From CAMPKL01 sp963805925 (lineage in GTDB: Bacteria; Acidobacteriota; Terriglobia; Bryobacterales; UBA6623): 64,000 nucleotides of DNA. Shown one piece after another: positions 29,072 to 38,288 of this stretch (its first letter is position 1; each line of letters starts with the position of its first letter). Made by a program: the position numbers and the translations under genes. The notes beneath the pieces were generated by a model that was not told where the DNA came from, searched no databases, and saw nothing but the letters and a program-made list of their open reading frames with translations. Location: NCBI GenBank assembly GCA_963805925.1, contig CAWDWB010000003.1, positions 1,860,001-1,924,000 of the forward strand. Direction: 5' to 3'.

Positions 29072-30442
29072 ATGGAAGACCTCCCAGTTACCGTCCGCCT
29101 CGTCGTCCTGTTCCTCTTACTGGCGGTGAATAGCTTTTTTGCCGCTGCCGAAGTGGCGCTGGTCTCGGTACGGAGGACGCGCATGCGCCAGTTGGCGGAC
29201 GCCGGGAACCCACAAGCTTCATTGGTTCTGAAGCTGCTGGAAGCCCCCGACAGGATGCTGTCGGCCACGCAAATGGGCGTGACCTTGGCTAGTTTGGGCC
29301 TGGGCTGGGCCGGCGAGGAAACGGTTTACCGCCTGGCGCAGCCGCTGCTGGATCGGCTTTTCACTGGGCAATTGGAGCAGTTAGGACACGTCGTGACCTT
29401 CGCGTTCTCGTTTTCGGCGATCACCTTTCTGCATATGGTTCTGGGCGAGGTGGTTCCCAAGAATTTGGCGATGGAGCGCTCCGAACGGCTGGCGCTGGCT
29501 GTGGCGACGCCATTGGAGTATTTCGCGAAGGCCACCGGTCTATTCGTTTCGGCGGTGAGGGGAACGGCAGAAAAACTGTCGCGGCTGATCGGATTGAAGC
29601 TGGCTGCGGGCGAAGACGGATTCACGGCCGAAGAGCTGAAGCTGATCGTCAGTGTCAGCAAGAAACAGGGCCAACAGGCCGAGCGGCAGGAGGAGATGAT
29701 CCACCGGGTCATCGATTTCTACGATCTGACGGCGCGCGAGGTGATGGTTCCCAGGCAAGAGATGGTGGCTTTGCCGTCCGATGCCGGGCCAGATCAGGTG
29801 ATCGACACGATTGTTCGCACCAGGCACTCACGGATTCCGATTTATGAGGAATCGGTCGACAACGTGATCGGCGTGATCTACGCGAAGGAAGTTTGGATCT
29901 TCGTGCAGAAGATTCGCCGGTGGCAGGCCTTGGCGCGGCCCGCGCCGACGTTCAAGCTGCGCTCCTTCCTGCAGCCGGTCGAGTTCGTCCCAGAGACGAA
30001 GATGCTGCATGAGCTGCTGACCGAGTTCCAGGAAAGACGGTTCCAGATGGCCATGATCGTGGACGAGTTCGGGACAGTGGTCGGTTTGGCGACGATCGAG
30101 GACGCGCTTGAGCAGATTGTCGGCGAGATCCGCGAAGAACACGAACCCGCCGAGGCTCTGCAGGCGCTGGACGGGCCGCTGGAGTTGGACGGCATCACCA
30201 ATATTCGGGACCTGGCGACGCATTATAAGATCGAGTTGCCGTACGATGCAGGCTTTGAGACGTTGGCCGGATTTCTGTTGAGCCGTTTGGGGCACATCCC
30301 GACCGCAGGCGAATCGGTGGAGTTCGAAGGGCGCAAGTTTACCGTTTTGCAGATGGAGCGGAACCGCATTTTCCGGGTGCGCGTCGATCTGCCGCAGGCG
30401 CCGGAGACCCCAGACCCGGAGCAGGGCGTGGAGGACGCCTGA
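29072..30442 (+). CDS. CNNM/CorC family protein (DUF21-CBS-CBS-CorC_HlyC)
   Basis: 456 residues. DUF21/CNNM membrane domain is about 1-200 (FFAAAEVALVSVRRTRMRQLADAG and VLGEVVPKNLAMERSERLALAVATP). A CBS pair follows (about 220-345, VMVPRQEMVALPSD and FQMAMIVDEFGTVVGLATIEDALEQIVGEI), then a C-terminal CorC_HlyC domain (about 365-445). Relatives take part in magnesium or cation homeostasis; the hemolysin label on some is historical. Divergent from the ydcF operon and 13 bases ahead of the glycosyltransferase gene. Confidence 0.92.
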   Translation: MEDLPVTVRLVVLFLLLAVNSFFAAAEVALVSVRRTRMRQLADAGNPQASLVLKLLEAPDRMLSATQMGVTLASLGLGWAGEETVYRLAQPLLDRLFTGQLEQLGHVVTFAFSFSAITFLHMVLGEVVPKNLAMERSERLALAVATPLEYFAKATGLFVSAVRGTAEKLSRLIGLKLAAGEDGFTAEELKLIVSVSKKQGQQAERQEEMIHRVIDFYDLTAREVMVPRQEMVALPSDAGPDQVIDTIVRTRHSRIPIYEESVDNVIGVIYAKEVWIFVQKIRRWQALARPAPTFKLRSFLQPVEFVPETKMLHELLTEFQERRFQMAMIVDEFGTVVGLATIEDALEQIVGEIREEHEPAEALQALDGPLELDGITNIRDLATHYKIELPYDAGFETLAGFLLSRLGHIPTAGESVEFEGRKFTVLQMERNRIFRVRVDLPQAPETPDPEQGVEDA

Positions 30443-30455
30443 GCGTCGGATTGTT

Positions 30456-31139
30456 ATGTGGCACAAGTGGCGAATTACGGTGATCATTCCCTGTTTGAAC
30501 GAGGAACAGGGCGTCGATCAAGTGTTGCGGCGGATGCCGAAATACGTGGATGAAGTCATCGTTGTGGACAACGGCTCAACCGACCGCACGGCAGACGTGG
30601 CGAAGTCGTACGGCGCGAAGGTGGTGCACGAGGACGTTCGCGGTTACGGCAGAGCGTATAAGAGGGGCTTCGCTGAAGCGACCGGAGACGTGATTATCAC
30701 GCTGGACGGCGACCATTCGTACCCGGTGGACGCGCTGTCGTACCTGTTGAGCGCGTTTGAACACTTGGGCGTGGACTTCTTGAATGCGTCGCGGTTCCCG
30801 GTGCGCGACCGGAGATCGATGAGCTTCAAGCACAAGTTTGGGAACTGGGTGCTGTCGCTGACGACGTCGATTCTGTTCCTGCGTTGGGTGCGCGATTCGC
30901 AGTCGGGGATGTGGGTCTTCAAACGCTCGATTCTGCAGAAGATTCGTCTGGATTCGGACGGGATGCCGTTCTCGGAAGAGATCAAGGTCGAGGCGATTAA
31001 GCATCCGCAGCTGACTTTTGACGAGATTCCCGTGATGTATTCATCGCGGCTGGGCGAGATCAAGCTGCAGCCCTATCGCGATGGCATTCGAAATCTGGCG
31101 TTCCTGTTCCGCAAGCGATTTCAGCTGTCGAGGCGCTAG
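30456..31139 (+). CDS. Family 2 glycosyltransferase (dolichol-phosphate mannose synthase-like)
   Basis: 227 residues. GT2 motifs: VIIPCLNEEQGV, VVDNGSTDRTADVA (nucleotide-sugar Asp), ITLDGDHSYP (metal-binding DxD-like) and QSGMWVFKR. No C-terminal membrane helices, so it is probably a peripheral enzyme adding a sugar to a polyprenyl phosphate or lipid. Its TAG stop overlaps the methyltransferase GTG start (TAGTG), so the two are coupled. Confidence 0.9.
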   Translation: MWHKWRITVIIPCLNEEQGVDQVLRRMPKYVDEVIVVDNGSTDRTADVAKSYGAKVVHEDVRGYGRAYKRGFAEATGDVIITLDGDHSYPVDALSYLLSAFEHLGVDFLNASRFPVRDRRSMSFKHKFGNWVLSLTTSILFLRWVRDSQSGMWVFKRSILQKIRLDSDGMPFSEEIKVEAIKHPQLTFDEIPVMYSSRLGEIKLQPYRDGIRNLAFLFRKRFQLSRR

Positions 31140-31876
31140 TGGCGGACAAGGGTTCTTACAACGAATTCGCGGCCTACTACGACGTCTATTGGGCGGCGGG
31201 GTATCTGCGCGACTTCGAGGAGGGGCTGGAGGAGACTATCTTGCCGCTAGTCCCGCCTGGAGCGCGGGTGTTGGACCTCTGCTGCGGCACCGGGCGTTTG
31301 GCGGCCTGGCTGAGCGAACGGGGATTCGACGTGACCGGCGTGGATAACTCCGCCGAGATGTTGGCGGTCGCCCGGATGCATGCGCCGGATGCGGCGTTTG
31401 TCGAGGCTGATGCGCGGACGTTTACGCTGCCGCAGCCGGTGGATTTGGTTTTGTCGACATTTGACAGCGTCAATCATTTTGCATCGTTGGATGGGTTGGA
31501 GAGCGTGTTTCGCTGCGTTCGCCGGGCGCTGACGGACGAGGGGCTGTTCTGTTTCGATTTCAATACGGAAGAAGGTTTCGAGTACGCCGGCGACGAGACG
31601 TATGCGGCGGTAGGCGAGGATCATGTGTGCGTTTCGCGGTCGTCCTGGGACTCTGCGGCGGGCCAGGGAGTTTCGCTGCTGACCGTCTTCGAGCGCGAGG
31701 GGGATTTATGGCGCCGGACGGACGCTGAGGTCCGCGAATACCACCACGAGCGGCGGGATATTGAGGAACGGCTGGAGCGGGCGGGTTTTGCTGCGCCGCG
31801 CGTACTGGACGCCGTGGATGACTTCGGCATGCCGCATGGGGACGGACGGCTTTTCCTGCTGGCGCGACCGCGCTAG
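31139..31876 (+). CDS. Class I SAM-dependent methyltransferase
   Basis: 245 residues. Motif I VLDLCCGTGRLAAWL binds S-adenosylmethionine. GVDNSAEMLAVAR and PVDLVLSTFDSVNHF are the following motifs. Resembles methyltransferase domain 25 proteins that modify small molecules or lipids. GTG start, coupled to the preceding GT2 gene. Substrate unknown. Confidence 0.9.
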   Translation: MADKGSYNEFAAYYDVYWAAGYLRDFEEGLEETILPLVPPGARVLDLCCGTGRLAAWLSERGFDVTGVDNSAEMLAVARMHAPDAAFVEADARTFTLPQPVDLVLSTFDSVNHFASLDGLESVFRCVRRALTDEGLFCFDFNTEEGFEYAGDETYAAVGEDHVCVSRSSWDSAAGQGVSLLTVFEREGDLWRRTDAEVREYHHERRDIEERLERAGFAAPRVLDAVDDFGMPHGDGRLFLLARPR

Positions 31877-31916
31877 TTGCTACACTAGCGCTTCGATTTT
31901 GGACGTCGGGGGGCCC

Positions 31917-32714
31917 ATGGCTAACAATGCGGCAGTCGTGAAATATGTGAGAGTTCGCCGAGGCGAGGCCGTCTCGTACGGCGTGCTGGACGGCGATACG
32001 GTTCGCTTGATCGACGGCAATTTGTTCGGCGAGCGCAAGCTGTCCGGCGAATCGGTCGCGCTCCAAGATGTGGAGTTGCTGCGGCCTTGCGAGCCGACCA
32101 AAGTACTTTGCGTGGGGTTGAACTACGCCAGCCATCTGCAAGGGCGCGATGCGCCGACGCACCCGGAGATCTTCTATAAGCCGCTGACCGCGCTGCAGGA
32201 TCCGGAAGGGCCGATTGAGATTCCGCTGGACTCAAAGGACCTGCACTTCGAGGCGGAACTGGTGATCGTGATTGGGCGCAAGTCGCGGCATGTGGCCACC
32301 GAAGAGGCCGAGGACTACATTCTCGGTTACACCTGCGGCAACGACGTTTCGGAGCGCAATTGGCAGAAGGGTTCGATGGGTGATACGGCGGACCGCCAAT
32401 GGTGGCGGGCCAAAGGCGCGGACACTTTCGGGCCGCTGGGGCCGTGCATCGCGACGGGTTTCGAGTACCGGGATAGCCGCATTCAGTGTCTGCTGAACGG
32501 CGAAGTCGTACAGTCGCAGATGTTGAGCGATCTGATCTTCGATGCTCCGACGCTGGTCGCCTTCGCTAGCCGCTACGTGACGTTGCTGCCGGGCGATGTG
32601 ATCTATACGGGAACGCCGGGAAAGACGAAGGCGATGAAGGCTGGGGACGTCGTCGAAGTGGAGATTGAAGGGATTGGAACGCTGCGGAATCCGGTGGTCG
32701 TCACGCCTGAGTAG
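31917..32714 (+). CDS. Fumarylacetoacetate hydrolase family protein
   Basis: 265 residues from ATG 31917; the frame is open upstream but overlaps the methyltransferase. FAH core: PTKVLCVGLNYASHLQGRD, HFEAELVIVIG (metal-binding Glu pair), GYTCGNDVSERNWQ (metal-binding Asp), VIYTGTPGKTKAMKAGDVVEVEIEGIGTLRNPV. Members hydrolyse or isomerise beta-diketo acids or ureidoglycolate. Placed directly before the molybdenum hydroxylase genes, so it could act in the same catabolic route. Confidence 0.9.
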   Translation: MANNAAVVKYVRVRRGEAVSYGVLDGDTVRLIDGNLFGERKLSGESVALQDVELLRPCEPTKVLCVGLNYASHLQGRDAPTHPEIFYKPLTALQDPEGPIEIPLDSKDLHFEAELVIVIGRKSRHVATEEAEDYILGYTCGNDVSERNWQKGSMGDTADRQWWRAKGADTFGPLGPCIATGFEYRDSRIQCLLNGEVVQSQMLSDLIFDAPTLVAFASRYVTLLPGDVIYTGTPGKTKAMKAGDVVEVEIEGIGTLRNPVVVTPE

Positions 32715-32759
32715 AGCGGGACGTGTAGGATAAGTCGTTGCGTATGGGAGAGGTCAGCT

Positions 32760-33629
32760 TTGCATCCGATTGAATACGAATGTCCGCAAACCTTAGATGA
32801 CGCCGTGGCGCTGTTTCAGCGGCATGGAGATAACGCGCGCGCGCTGGCGGGCGGCACCGATCTGCTGGTGCAGATGAAAGTCGGCCGGCGGCAGCAGGGC
32901 GTAGTCATCGACATCAAGAAGATCCCCGAGATGAACGCGGTGAAGTACGACCCGGTCAAGGGATTGACCTTGGGCGCGGGGGTCGCCTGCTACAAGATTT
33001 ACGGCGATGACGCCGTGCGGGCGCACTATCCGGGGCTGATCGACGCGGTCGAGATTATCGGAGGCACGCCGATTCAGGGTCGGGCGACGGTCGGCGGCAA
33101 TCTTTGCAATGCGGCGCCCAGCGCGGATGCGATCCCGGCGCTGATCGCCTATAGCGCGGTCTGCCATGTCGTGGGACCTCAAGGCGTGCGGCATGTGCCG
33201 GTGGAAGAGTTCTGCACGGCGCCGGGCAAGAATGTACTGGGGGCCAATGAGATCCTAGTCGCGCTGCACTTGCCGCCGCCTGCTCCTCATTCAGGAGCGG
33301 CGTATCTGCGGTTCATCCCGCGCAACGAGATGGACATCGCGGTAGTTGGCGTGGGCGCCTCGGTTGAAGTCGTTGACGGCAAGTTCCACGCCGTAAGAGT
33401 CGCGCTGGCGTCGGTCGCGCCGACGCCGCTATTTTTGACCGAAGCGGGCGAGGCGCTGGAAGGGAAGCCGGCGAACGCGGACTCCATCCAGATTGCGGCG
33501 GATTTGGCCAAGGCGGCGGCGAAGCCGATTAGCGACATGCGCGGGACTGCGGAGTATCGGCGGCACTTATGCGAAGTGATGACGCGGCGCACGTTGCAGA
33601 CGGCTCTGGATCGAGCGCTCGGAAAATAG
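32760..33629 (+). CDS. Molybdenum hydroxylase FAD-binding subunit (CoxM-like)
   Basis: 289 residues. FAD motifs ALAGGTDLLVQMK near residue 32 and ATVGGNLCNAAPSADAIPAL near residue 107 define the xanthine dehydrogenase family M subunit. C-terminal CO_deh_flav_C domain follows. TTG start, chosen because GGGAGAGG sits about eight bases upstream. First of three consecutive subunit genes (M, S, L). It passes electrons from the iron-sulfur subunit to an acceptor. Confidence 0.93.
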   Translation: MHPIEYECPQTLDDAVALFQRHGDNARALAGGTDLLVQMKVGRRQQGVVIDIKKIPEMNAVKYDPVKGLTLGAGVACYKIYGDDAVRAHYPGLIDAVEIIGGTPIQGRATVGGNLCNAAPSADAIPALIAYSAVCHVVGPQGVRHVPVEEFCTAPGKNVLGANEILVALHLPPPAPHSGAAYLRFIPRNEMDIAVVGVGASVEVVDGKFHAVRVALASVAPTPLFLTEAGEALEGKPANADSIQIAADLAKAAAKPISDMRGTAEYRRHLCEVMTRRTLQTALDRALGK

Positions 33630-33642
33630 CGGAACGGAAGAT

Positions 33643-34143
33643 ATGGCAAATCCTAAGACTCACGTTGTCACTACGATCAATTCGGAACAGACCGAGTTCC
33701 TGTGCGAGCCGCGCCAGACCTTGTTGGAGGTGCTGCGCGACGTGCTGGACATGACCGGCACGAAGGAAGGCTGCGGTGACGGCAACTGCGGAGCGTGCAC
33801 GGTGATGATGGACGGCCGGCTAGTGTTGTCGTGCCTGACATTGGGGGTTGAGGCGGCTGGCGCGGAGATCACCACGATCGAAGGCATCGCCGGGGGCCAC
33901 GATCTTGGCCCGATCCAGCAATGTTTCTTGGAAGATGCCGCCTTGCAGTGCGGCATCTGTACGCCGGGCTTCATTGTGGCCACGAAGGCCTTGTTGGAGA
34001 AGAACCCGGATCCGACGGAGCACGAGATACGCTTCTGGTTGGCGAATAACTTGTGCCGTTGCACGGGCTACGACAAGATCGTGCGCGCCGTACAGGATTC
34101 GGCTAAGAAGATACGCGAAAACGCCGCGGAGGTGACCGCCTGA
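33643..34143 (+). CDS. Molybdenum hydroxylase [2Fe-2S] subunit (CoxS-like)
   Basis: 166 residues. Plant-type cluster motif GCGDGNCGACTV with a further Cys in VLSCLTL, and the second cluster LQCGICTPGF plus NLCRCTGY: all eight cysteines are present. It relays electrons from the molybdenum centre to FAD. Stop and start of the next gene overlap as TGATG. Confidence 0.95.
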   Translation: MANPKTHVVTTINSEQTEFLCEPRQTLLEVLRDVLDMTGTKEGCGDGNCGACTVMMDGRLVLSCLTLGVEAAGAEITTIEGIAGGHDLGPIQQCFLEDAALQCGICTPGFIVATKALLEKNPDPTEHEIRFWLANNLCRCTGYDKIVRAVQDSAKKIRENAAEVTA

Positions 34144-36491
34144 TGAGTACCACGATGGATCCGAAAACAGTCTCCAAGCAGCCGTCGAACGGCAACAACG
34201 GAGCGGGCGGCCACGACGATCAGCGCAACATGATCCTGGAGGGCCAAAAGTACCGCGTATTGGGTACGCGGCCGATCCGCCATGACGGAGCGGACAAGGT
34301 CACCGGGAGAGCGCTCTACGGCGCGGATATTCGGTTGGCCGGCATGATTCACGGCGCGGTGGTCCGCAGTCCGCATGCCCATGCGCGGATCGTTTCGATC
34401 GACACGAGCGAAGCGGAAAAAGCGCCGGGAGTACTGGCGGTCATCACCGCAGCGGATTTCCCGGAAGACGATCCGTCCCGGCTGGTGAACATGGGCGAAG
34501 GGCCGGTTCCGCTGGCCTATGCGCGCGGCAACATCCTGGCGTCAGGCAAGGTGCTGTATAAGGGGCACGCGGTGGCTGCCGTGGCGGCGCTGACTTCGGC
34601 CGATGCGGCCGAGGCGGCGAAGAAGATTCGCGTAGAGTACGAGCCGTTGGGGTCGGTGGCGACGACGCAGGAGGCGATGGCCGAAGGCGCGCCGGTCCTG
34701 CACGACGACATGTTTACCGACGACATGGGCAAGCGTGCGGATAAACCGTCGAACGTCACCGAACATTTCCGCTGGGAGATGGGCGATGTGGAAGCCGGGT
34801 TCGCCAAGGCGGACGTGATCGTGGAGCGTGAGTTCGATACGGCGACCGTGCATCAAGGGTACATCGAACCGCAGAACGCAACGGCGTTTTGGAGCAGCGA
34901 TGGACGCCTGCAGATCTGGACTTCGACGCAAGGTTCGTTCAATGTGCGCCAGGCGACCGCAACTCTCTTGAGCATGCCGGTTTCGCACATCAAGGTGACC
35001 CCGATGGAGATCGGCGGCGGCTTTGGCGGCAAGATCCCAGTCTACTTGGAGCCGGTCACGGCGCTGCTTTCGAAGAAGACGGGCAGACCGGTGCAGGCGG
35101 TGATGTCGCGTGAAGATGTGTTCGAAGCGACCGGCCCGACGCCCGGTTCGCACATGCGGGTGAAGATGGGCGCGACCAAGGACGGCCGCATGGTCGCCGG
35201 CGAGGCCTGGATGGCCTATGAGGCAGGAGCCTATCCGCCGTCGTTTGTGAAGCCGGGAGCGATGTGCGTTTTCTCGTGCTACGACATCGCCAACGTGCGC
35301 GTGGACGGCTACGACGTAGTGGTCAACAAGCCCGCCACAGCGGCCTATCGTGCGCCGGGATCGCCCAATGCCGCGTTTGCGTCCGAGAGCGTGGTGAACG
35401 AGTTGGCCGAGAAGCTCGGTATGGATCCGCTCGATTTCCGGCTGAAGAATGCTGCGAAAGAAGGCGTGCGGCGGGTCGATGGTCCGAAGTATCCGCGAGT
35501 CGGACTGGTCGAAGTGCTGGAAGCGATGAAAGCGCACCCGCACTACACGGCGCCGATTGAGGGCGAGAACGTCGGGCGAGGAGTTGCGGTGGGCTTCTGG
35601 TTCAACGTCGGGTTGGAGTCGAGCGTCTCAATCAGCGTCAACGACGACGGCACGGTCAACTTGGTGGAGGGTTCGACCGATATCGGCGGGACGCGGACTT
35701 CGATCTCGATGCAAGCCGCAGAAGTCTTGGGCATCGCCGCCGAGGATGTGCATCCGACGGTTGCGGATACGGATTCGGTCGGCTTCACGGCGGTCACCGG
35801 CGGCAGCCGTGTGACCTATGCCACGGGCATGGCGGCGCATGACGCGGCGCAGGACGTGGTGCGGCAGATGAAAGAGCGCGCGGCGTTGTTGTGGGGCGTG
35901 GAAGCTGACGCGGTGAGTTTCTCCGAGGGCCGGTTCAGCAGCGGAGACGAATCGCTGACCTTCCAAAAACTGGCCGCCCAATTGAGCGAAACGGGCGGAC
36001 CGGTTGTGGGCCGCGCGACGGTGAATCCGAAAGGCGTGGGCGGTTCATTTGCGGGCGACATTGTCGATCTGCGGGTCGATCCGGAAACAGGCAAGACGGA
36101 CGTGCTGCGCTTTACCGCATTCCAAGATGCAGGCAAGGCCATCCACCCGAGCTATGTCGAAGGGCAAATGCAGGGTGGCAGCGTGCAGGGCATCGGCTGG
36201 GGGCTGAATGAGGAATACTTCATGGACTCCGAAGGCGTGATGCGTAACTCCAGCTTGCTGGACTACCGCATGCCGACCAGCTTGGATTTGCCGATGATCG
36301 ATACCTGCATCATCGAAGTGCCGAATCCGGGTCATCCCTTCGGCGTACGCGGAGTGGGCGAGGCGAGCATCGTGCCGCCGACTCCGGCGCTGGCGGATGC
36401 GATCTATCACGCGGCGGGAGTTCGGCTGTGGCGCTTGCCCATGAATCCGGTGCGGATCATGGAAGCCCGCTGGGCGCAACACTCCAGCTAG
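34143..36491 (+). CDS. Molybdenum hydroxylase catalytic subunit (XdhA/CoxL-like)
   Basis: 782 residues. Molybdopterin contacts IGGGFGGK and the catalytic Glu in GVGEASIVPP near the C-terminus are present. The active-site loop reads AAYRAPGSP; form I CO dehydrogenases have AYxCSFR here, so this is unlikely to be an aerobic CO dehydrogenase. Substrate is more likely an aldehyde, purine or aromatic heterocycle. No XdhC, MobA or Cox maturation genes are in the window. The last four bases (CTAG) are shared with the stop of the convergent membrane-protein gene. Confidence 0.93.
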   Translation: MSTTMDPKTVSKQPSNGNNGAGGHDDQRNMILEGQKYRVLGTRPIRHDGADKVTGRALYGADIRLAGMIHGAVVRSPHAHARIVSIDTSEAEKAPGVLAVITAADFPEDDPSRLVNMGEGPVPLAYARGNILASGKVLYKGHAVAAVAALTSADAAEAAKKIRVEYEPLGSVATTQEAMAEGAPVLHDDMFTDDMGKRADKPSNVTEHFRWEMGDVEAGFAKADVIVEREFDTATVHQGYIEPQNATAFWSSDGRLQIWTSTQGSFNVRQATATLLSMPVSHIKVTPMEIGGGFGGKIPVYLEPVTALLSKKTGRPVQAVMSREDVFEATGPTPGSHMRVKMGATKDGRMVAGEAWMAYEAGAYPPSFVKPGAMCVFSCYDIANVRVDGYDVVVNKPATAAYRAPGSPNAAFASESVVNELAEKLGMDPLDFRLKNAAKEGVRRVDGPKYPRVGLVEVLEAMKAHPHYTAPIEGENVGRGVAVGFWFNVGLESSVSISVNDDGTVNLVEGSTDIGGTRTSISMQAAEVLGIAAEDVHPTVADTDSVGFTAVTGGSRVTYATGMAAHDAAQDVVRQMKERAALLWGVEADAVSFSEGRFSSGDESLTFQKLAAQLSETGGPVVGRATVNPKGVGGSFAGDIVDLRVDPETGKTDVLRFTAFQDAGKAIHPSYVEGQMQGGSVQGIGWGLNEEYFMDSEGVMRNSSLLDYRMPTSLDLPMIDTCIIEVPNPGHPFGVRGVGEASIVPPTPALADAIYHAAGVRLWRLPMNPVRIMEARWAQHSS

Positions 36492-38026
36492 ATGCCTTGG
36501 AACTCGTAGGCGAGTTGTTCGCCGGCCGTTTGGGTCTGCTCTTCGGTAATGCACTGCAGTTCCATGGCGACGGCTTGGGCGCCGCGGCGTTCCCGGAATT
36601 GCGTGCCGGCGGTCAGACTGCGACCCGCCTGAGTCTCAATGACGACATCGTAGTAGGGCTGGGCGTCGATCAGTCCTGGTCGTAGCCCCGAGGAACGCAC
36701 GGTGACGCTCTCCATGAGCGGGCCAGCAACCGTATCCACGCGCGACGACCACAGTTCTCGGCGATTCGCCCGCAGTATGCCGTCGCGGAGTTCGGTGACG
36801 ACACGGGTTCCTAACGGCCACAGCAGACCTGCCAAGAAAACCAGTCCGACGGCGAACATCAGGATCGACGGCCACCCGAGCGCCTGCACGGTAGCCAACC
36901 AGACGAGCTGGCACCACATACAGAAGTAGGAGGCGGTCAGTAACTCCCCGGATGCGTTCCAGTCGCTGCCGCTCTTGAATATCACCGCTCCGTCGCGGAA
37001 GTCTCCGATGGGCACCGAGTCGGGCGGATCAGCCCCTAGGCCGCCTTCGATCCGCTCTTGCGGCGAGCGAAGTGCCTCGGGCGGCGCTTCCTCGATGGGA
37101 ACTTCAAAAGTTGCGGAGAACGACGAATCGGAGAGGTCCGCTGAAGCGCGGAGGGTCCAGGTGATGCGCTCGTCTTCGGAAGCGGAGGTTGGAGCGGCGC
37201 CGGCCGGGATGGAGAACTCGACAGGCACCGAACAACCGTTATAGCGAGCGCCGGGCATGTCTCCGCGGACGACTTTGCGGTAGTGATGCAACACCTCGCC
37301 GGTTGAGCGTTTGGAATCGCTCTTACTTTGACGGACGCAGGTCAGATCCAACGCGTAGCCGTTGGACGGGAAGTGAGTGCTCTGGGTTCGAATGAACCCG
37401 GAAAGGCGTTCCCCGAGACGTCCAGGACCGATCGGCATCTCGAACTCGCTGACGGAAAAGATGCCGCCCGCGCGGGCAATCCGAGCGGCCCACCAAAGCA
37501 GCGCCCCATCGAGCAGCAGAAACGCGACCTTGGCGATCGCCTCAACCAGAGCTCCAGCCTGTAAGTCTTGCCAGAGCGCCAACAGCGTGATTGTGAAGAC
37601 GAACGGGAGCACGGTTGCCAAGAAGATGAGCGCCCGGCGAAAGGCGGCGACGAAGAGAACCGACAGACACAGGAACAGCCGGGGATACCAGACTTCCAAC
37701 TGTTCGGCCGGAGCGGCGTAATAGAGGAAGACGAGAGCACAGGTGACGCCGAGCCACCCGAAAAGGATTTCCCAGGCCGCCATCACCGCTTCCGAAGGCG
37801 GGCTCTCCAGCGTTTGGCGATTTTTGAACAGGCGCTGAATCTGGCTGCGTCGGATCAATCGCAGCCCGTGAGCCGCCAATAAAAGCAGACAAGCGACCAA
37901 TAGCACGAGGTAGCGGTAGCCGACAGGCAGGCTGCCCGGCGAGAATGCGAGATAGGCCGCATAGGCAGCGTAGCCGTACGCGATAAGGGTGATCCCCACC
38001 GACCGTGCCGAAGACGGGATTCTCAT
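36488..38026 (-). CDS. Multi-pass membrane protein of unknown function
   Basis: 512 residues, family not recognised. Five or six helices lie in the first 190 residues, then a polar domain of about 190 residues with beta-rich character (WTLRASADLSDSSFSATFEVPIEEAPPEA), two further helices (about 380-430) and a C-terminal polar domain. The layout loosely recalls DUF3592-type proteins. It stands alone between convergent and divergent neighbours. Stop shared (CTAG) with the Mo-hydroxylase gene. Confidence 0.8.
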   Translation of the reverse strand: MRIPSSARSVGITLIAYGYAAYAAYLAFSPGSLPVGYRYLVLLVACLLLLAAHGLRLIRRSQIQRLFKNRQTLESPPSEAVMAAWEILFGWLGVTCALVFLYYAAPAEQLEVWYPRLFLCLSVLFVAAFRRALIFLATVLPFVFTITLLALWQDLQAGALVEAIAKVAFLLLDGALLWWAARIARAGGIFSVSEFEMPIGPGRLGERLSGFIRTQSTHFPSNGYALDLTCVRQSKSDSKRSTGEVLHHYRKVVRGDMPGARYNGCSVPVEFSIPAGAAPTSASEDERITWTLRASADLSDSSFSATFEVPIEEAPPEALRSPQERIEGGLGADPPDSVPIGDFRDGAVIFKSGSDWNASGELLTASYFCMWCQLVWLATVQALGWPSILMFAVGLVFLAGLLWPLGTRVVTELRDGILRANRRELWSSRVDTVAGPLMESVTVRSSGLRPGLIDAQPYYDVVIETQAGRSLTAGTQFRERRGAQAVAMELQCITEEQTQTAGEQLAYEFQGI

Positions 38027-38170
38027 GGAACTTTTAGCAGGCGCCTGCGGAGGCGCTTCATTAGGTTAGAACTGAGCAGTGGAGAACAGCCTTGAGACAA
38101 ACCACTCAGTCGAGCCTGACATTCGCCTCACGACTGGGTCCATTTGCCTGCCGCGCTCCGGGTCCTCAAC

Positions 38171-38200
38171 TCTGCAAATCGTCCTAGGACGATTTGCAGA
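38171..38200. repeat. Perfect 30-bp palindrome
   Basis: TCTGCAAATCGTCCT is followed immediately by its exact reverse complement, with no spacer and no mismatch over 30 bases. It lies in the 262-base non-coding gap 89 bases before the HutI-like gene. It could be an operator, a cruciform or an RNA stem. No T-run follows on either strand, so it is not a standard terminator. Confidence 0.9.
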
Positions 38201-38206
38201 TTTGAC

Positions 38207-38215
38207 CTAGTACTA
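38207..38215. promoter_or_regulatory. CTAGTACTA motif
   Basis: Seven bases after the 30-bp palindrome. The same nine bases recur at 54409-54417 ahead of the Flp pilin gene. Several other CTAG tetramers, normally rare in bacteria, cluster between 38183 and 38275. Confidence 0.3.
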
Positions 38216-38288
38216 AATGCTAGAGTCGAGCGGCGGAGGTTCCTAGAAAGTCACGCGATGATTCGAGGGGACTAGTTGCCGCCGACCG

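Noticed and set aside
34143..36491. Aerobic carbon monoxide dehydrogenase (coxL)
   Set aside because: The active-site loop is AAYRAPGSP, not the form I AYxCSFR, and no cox maturation genes are present.
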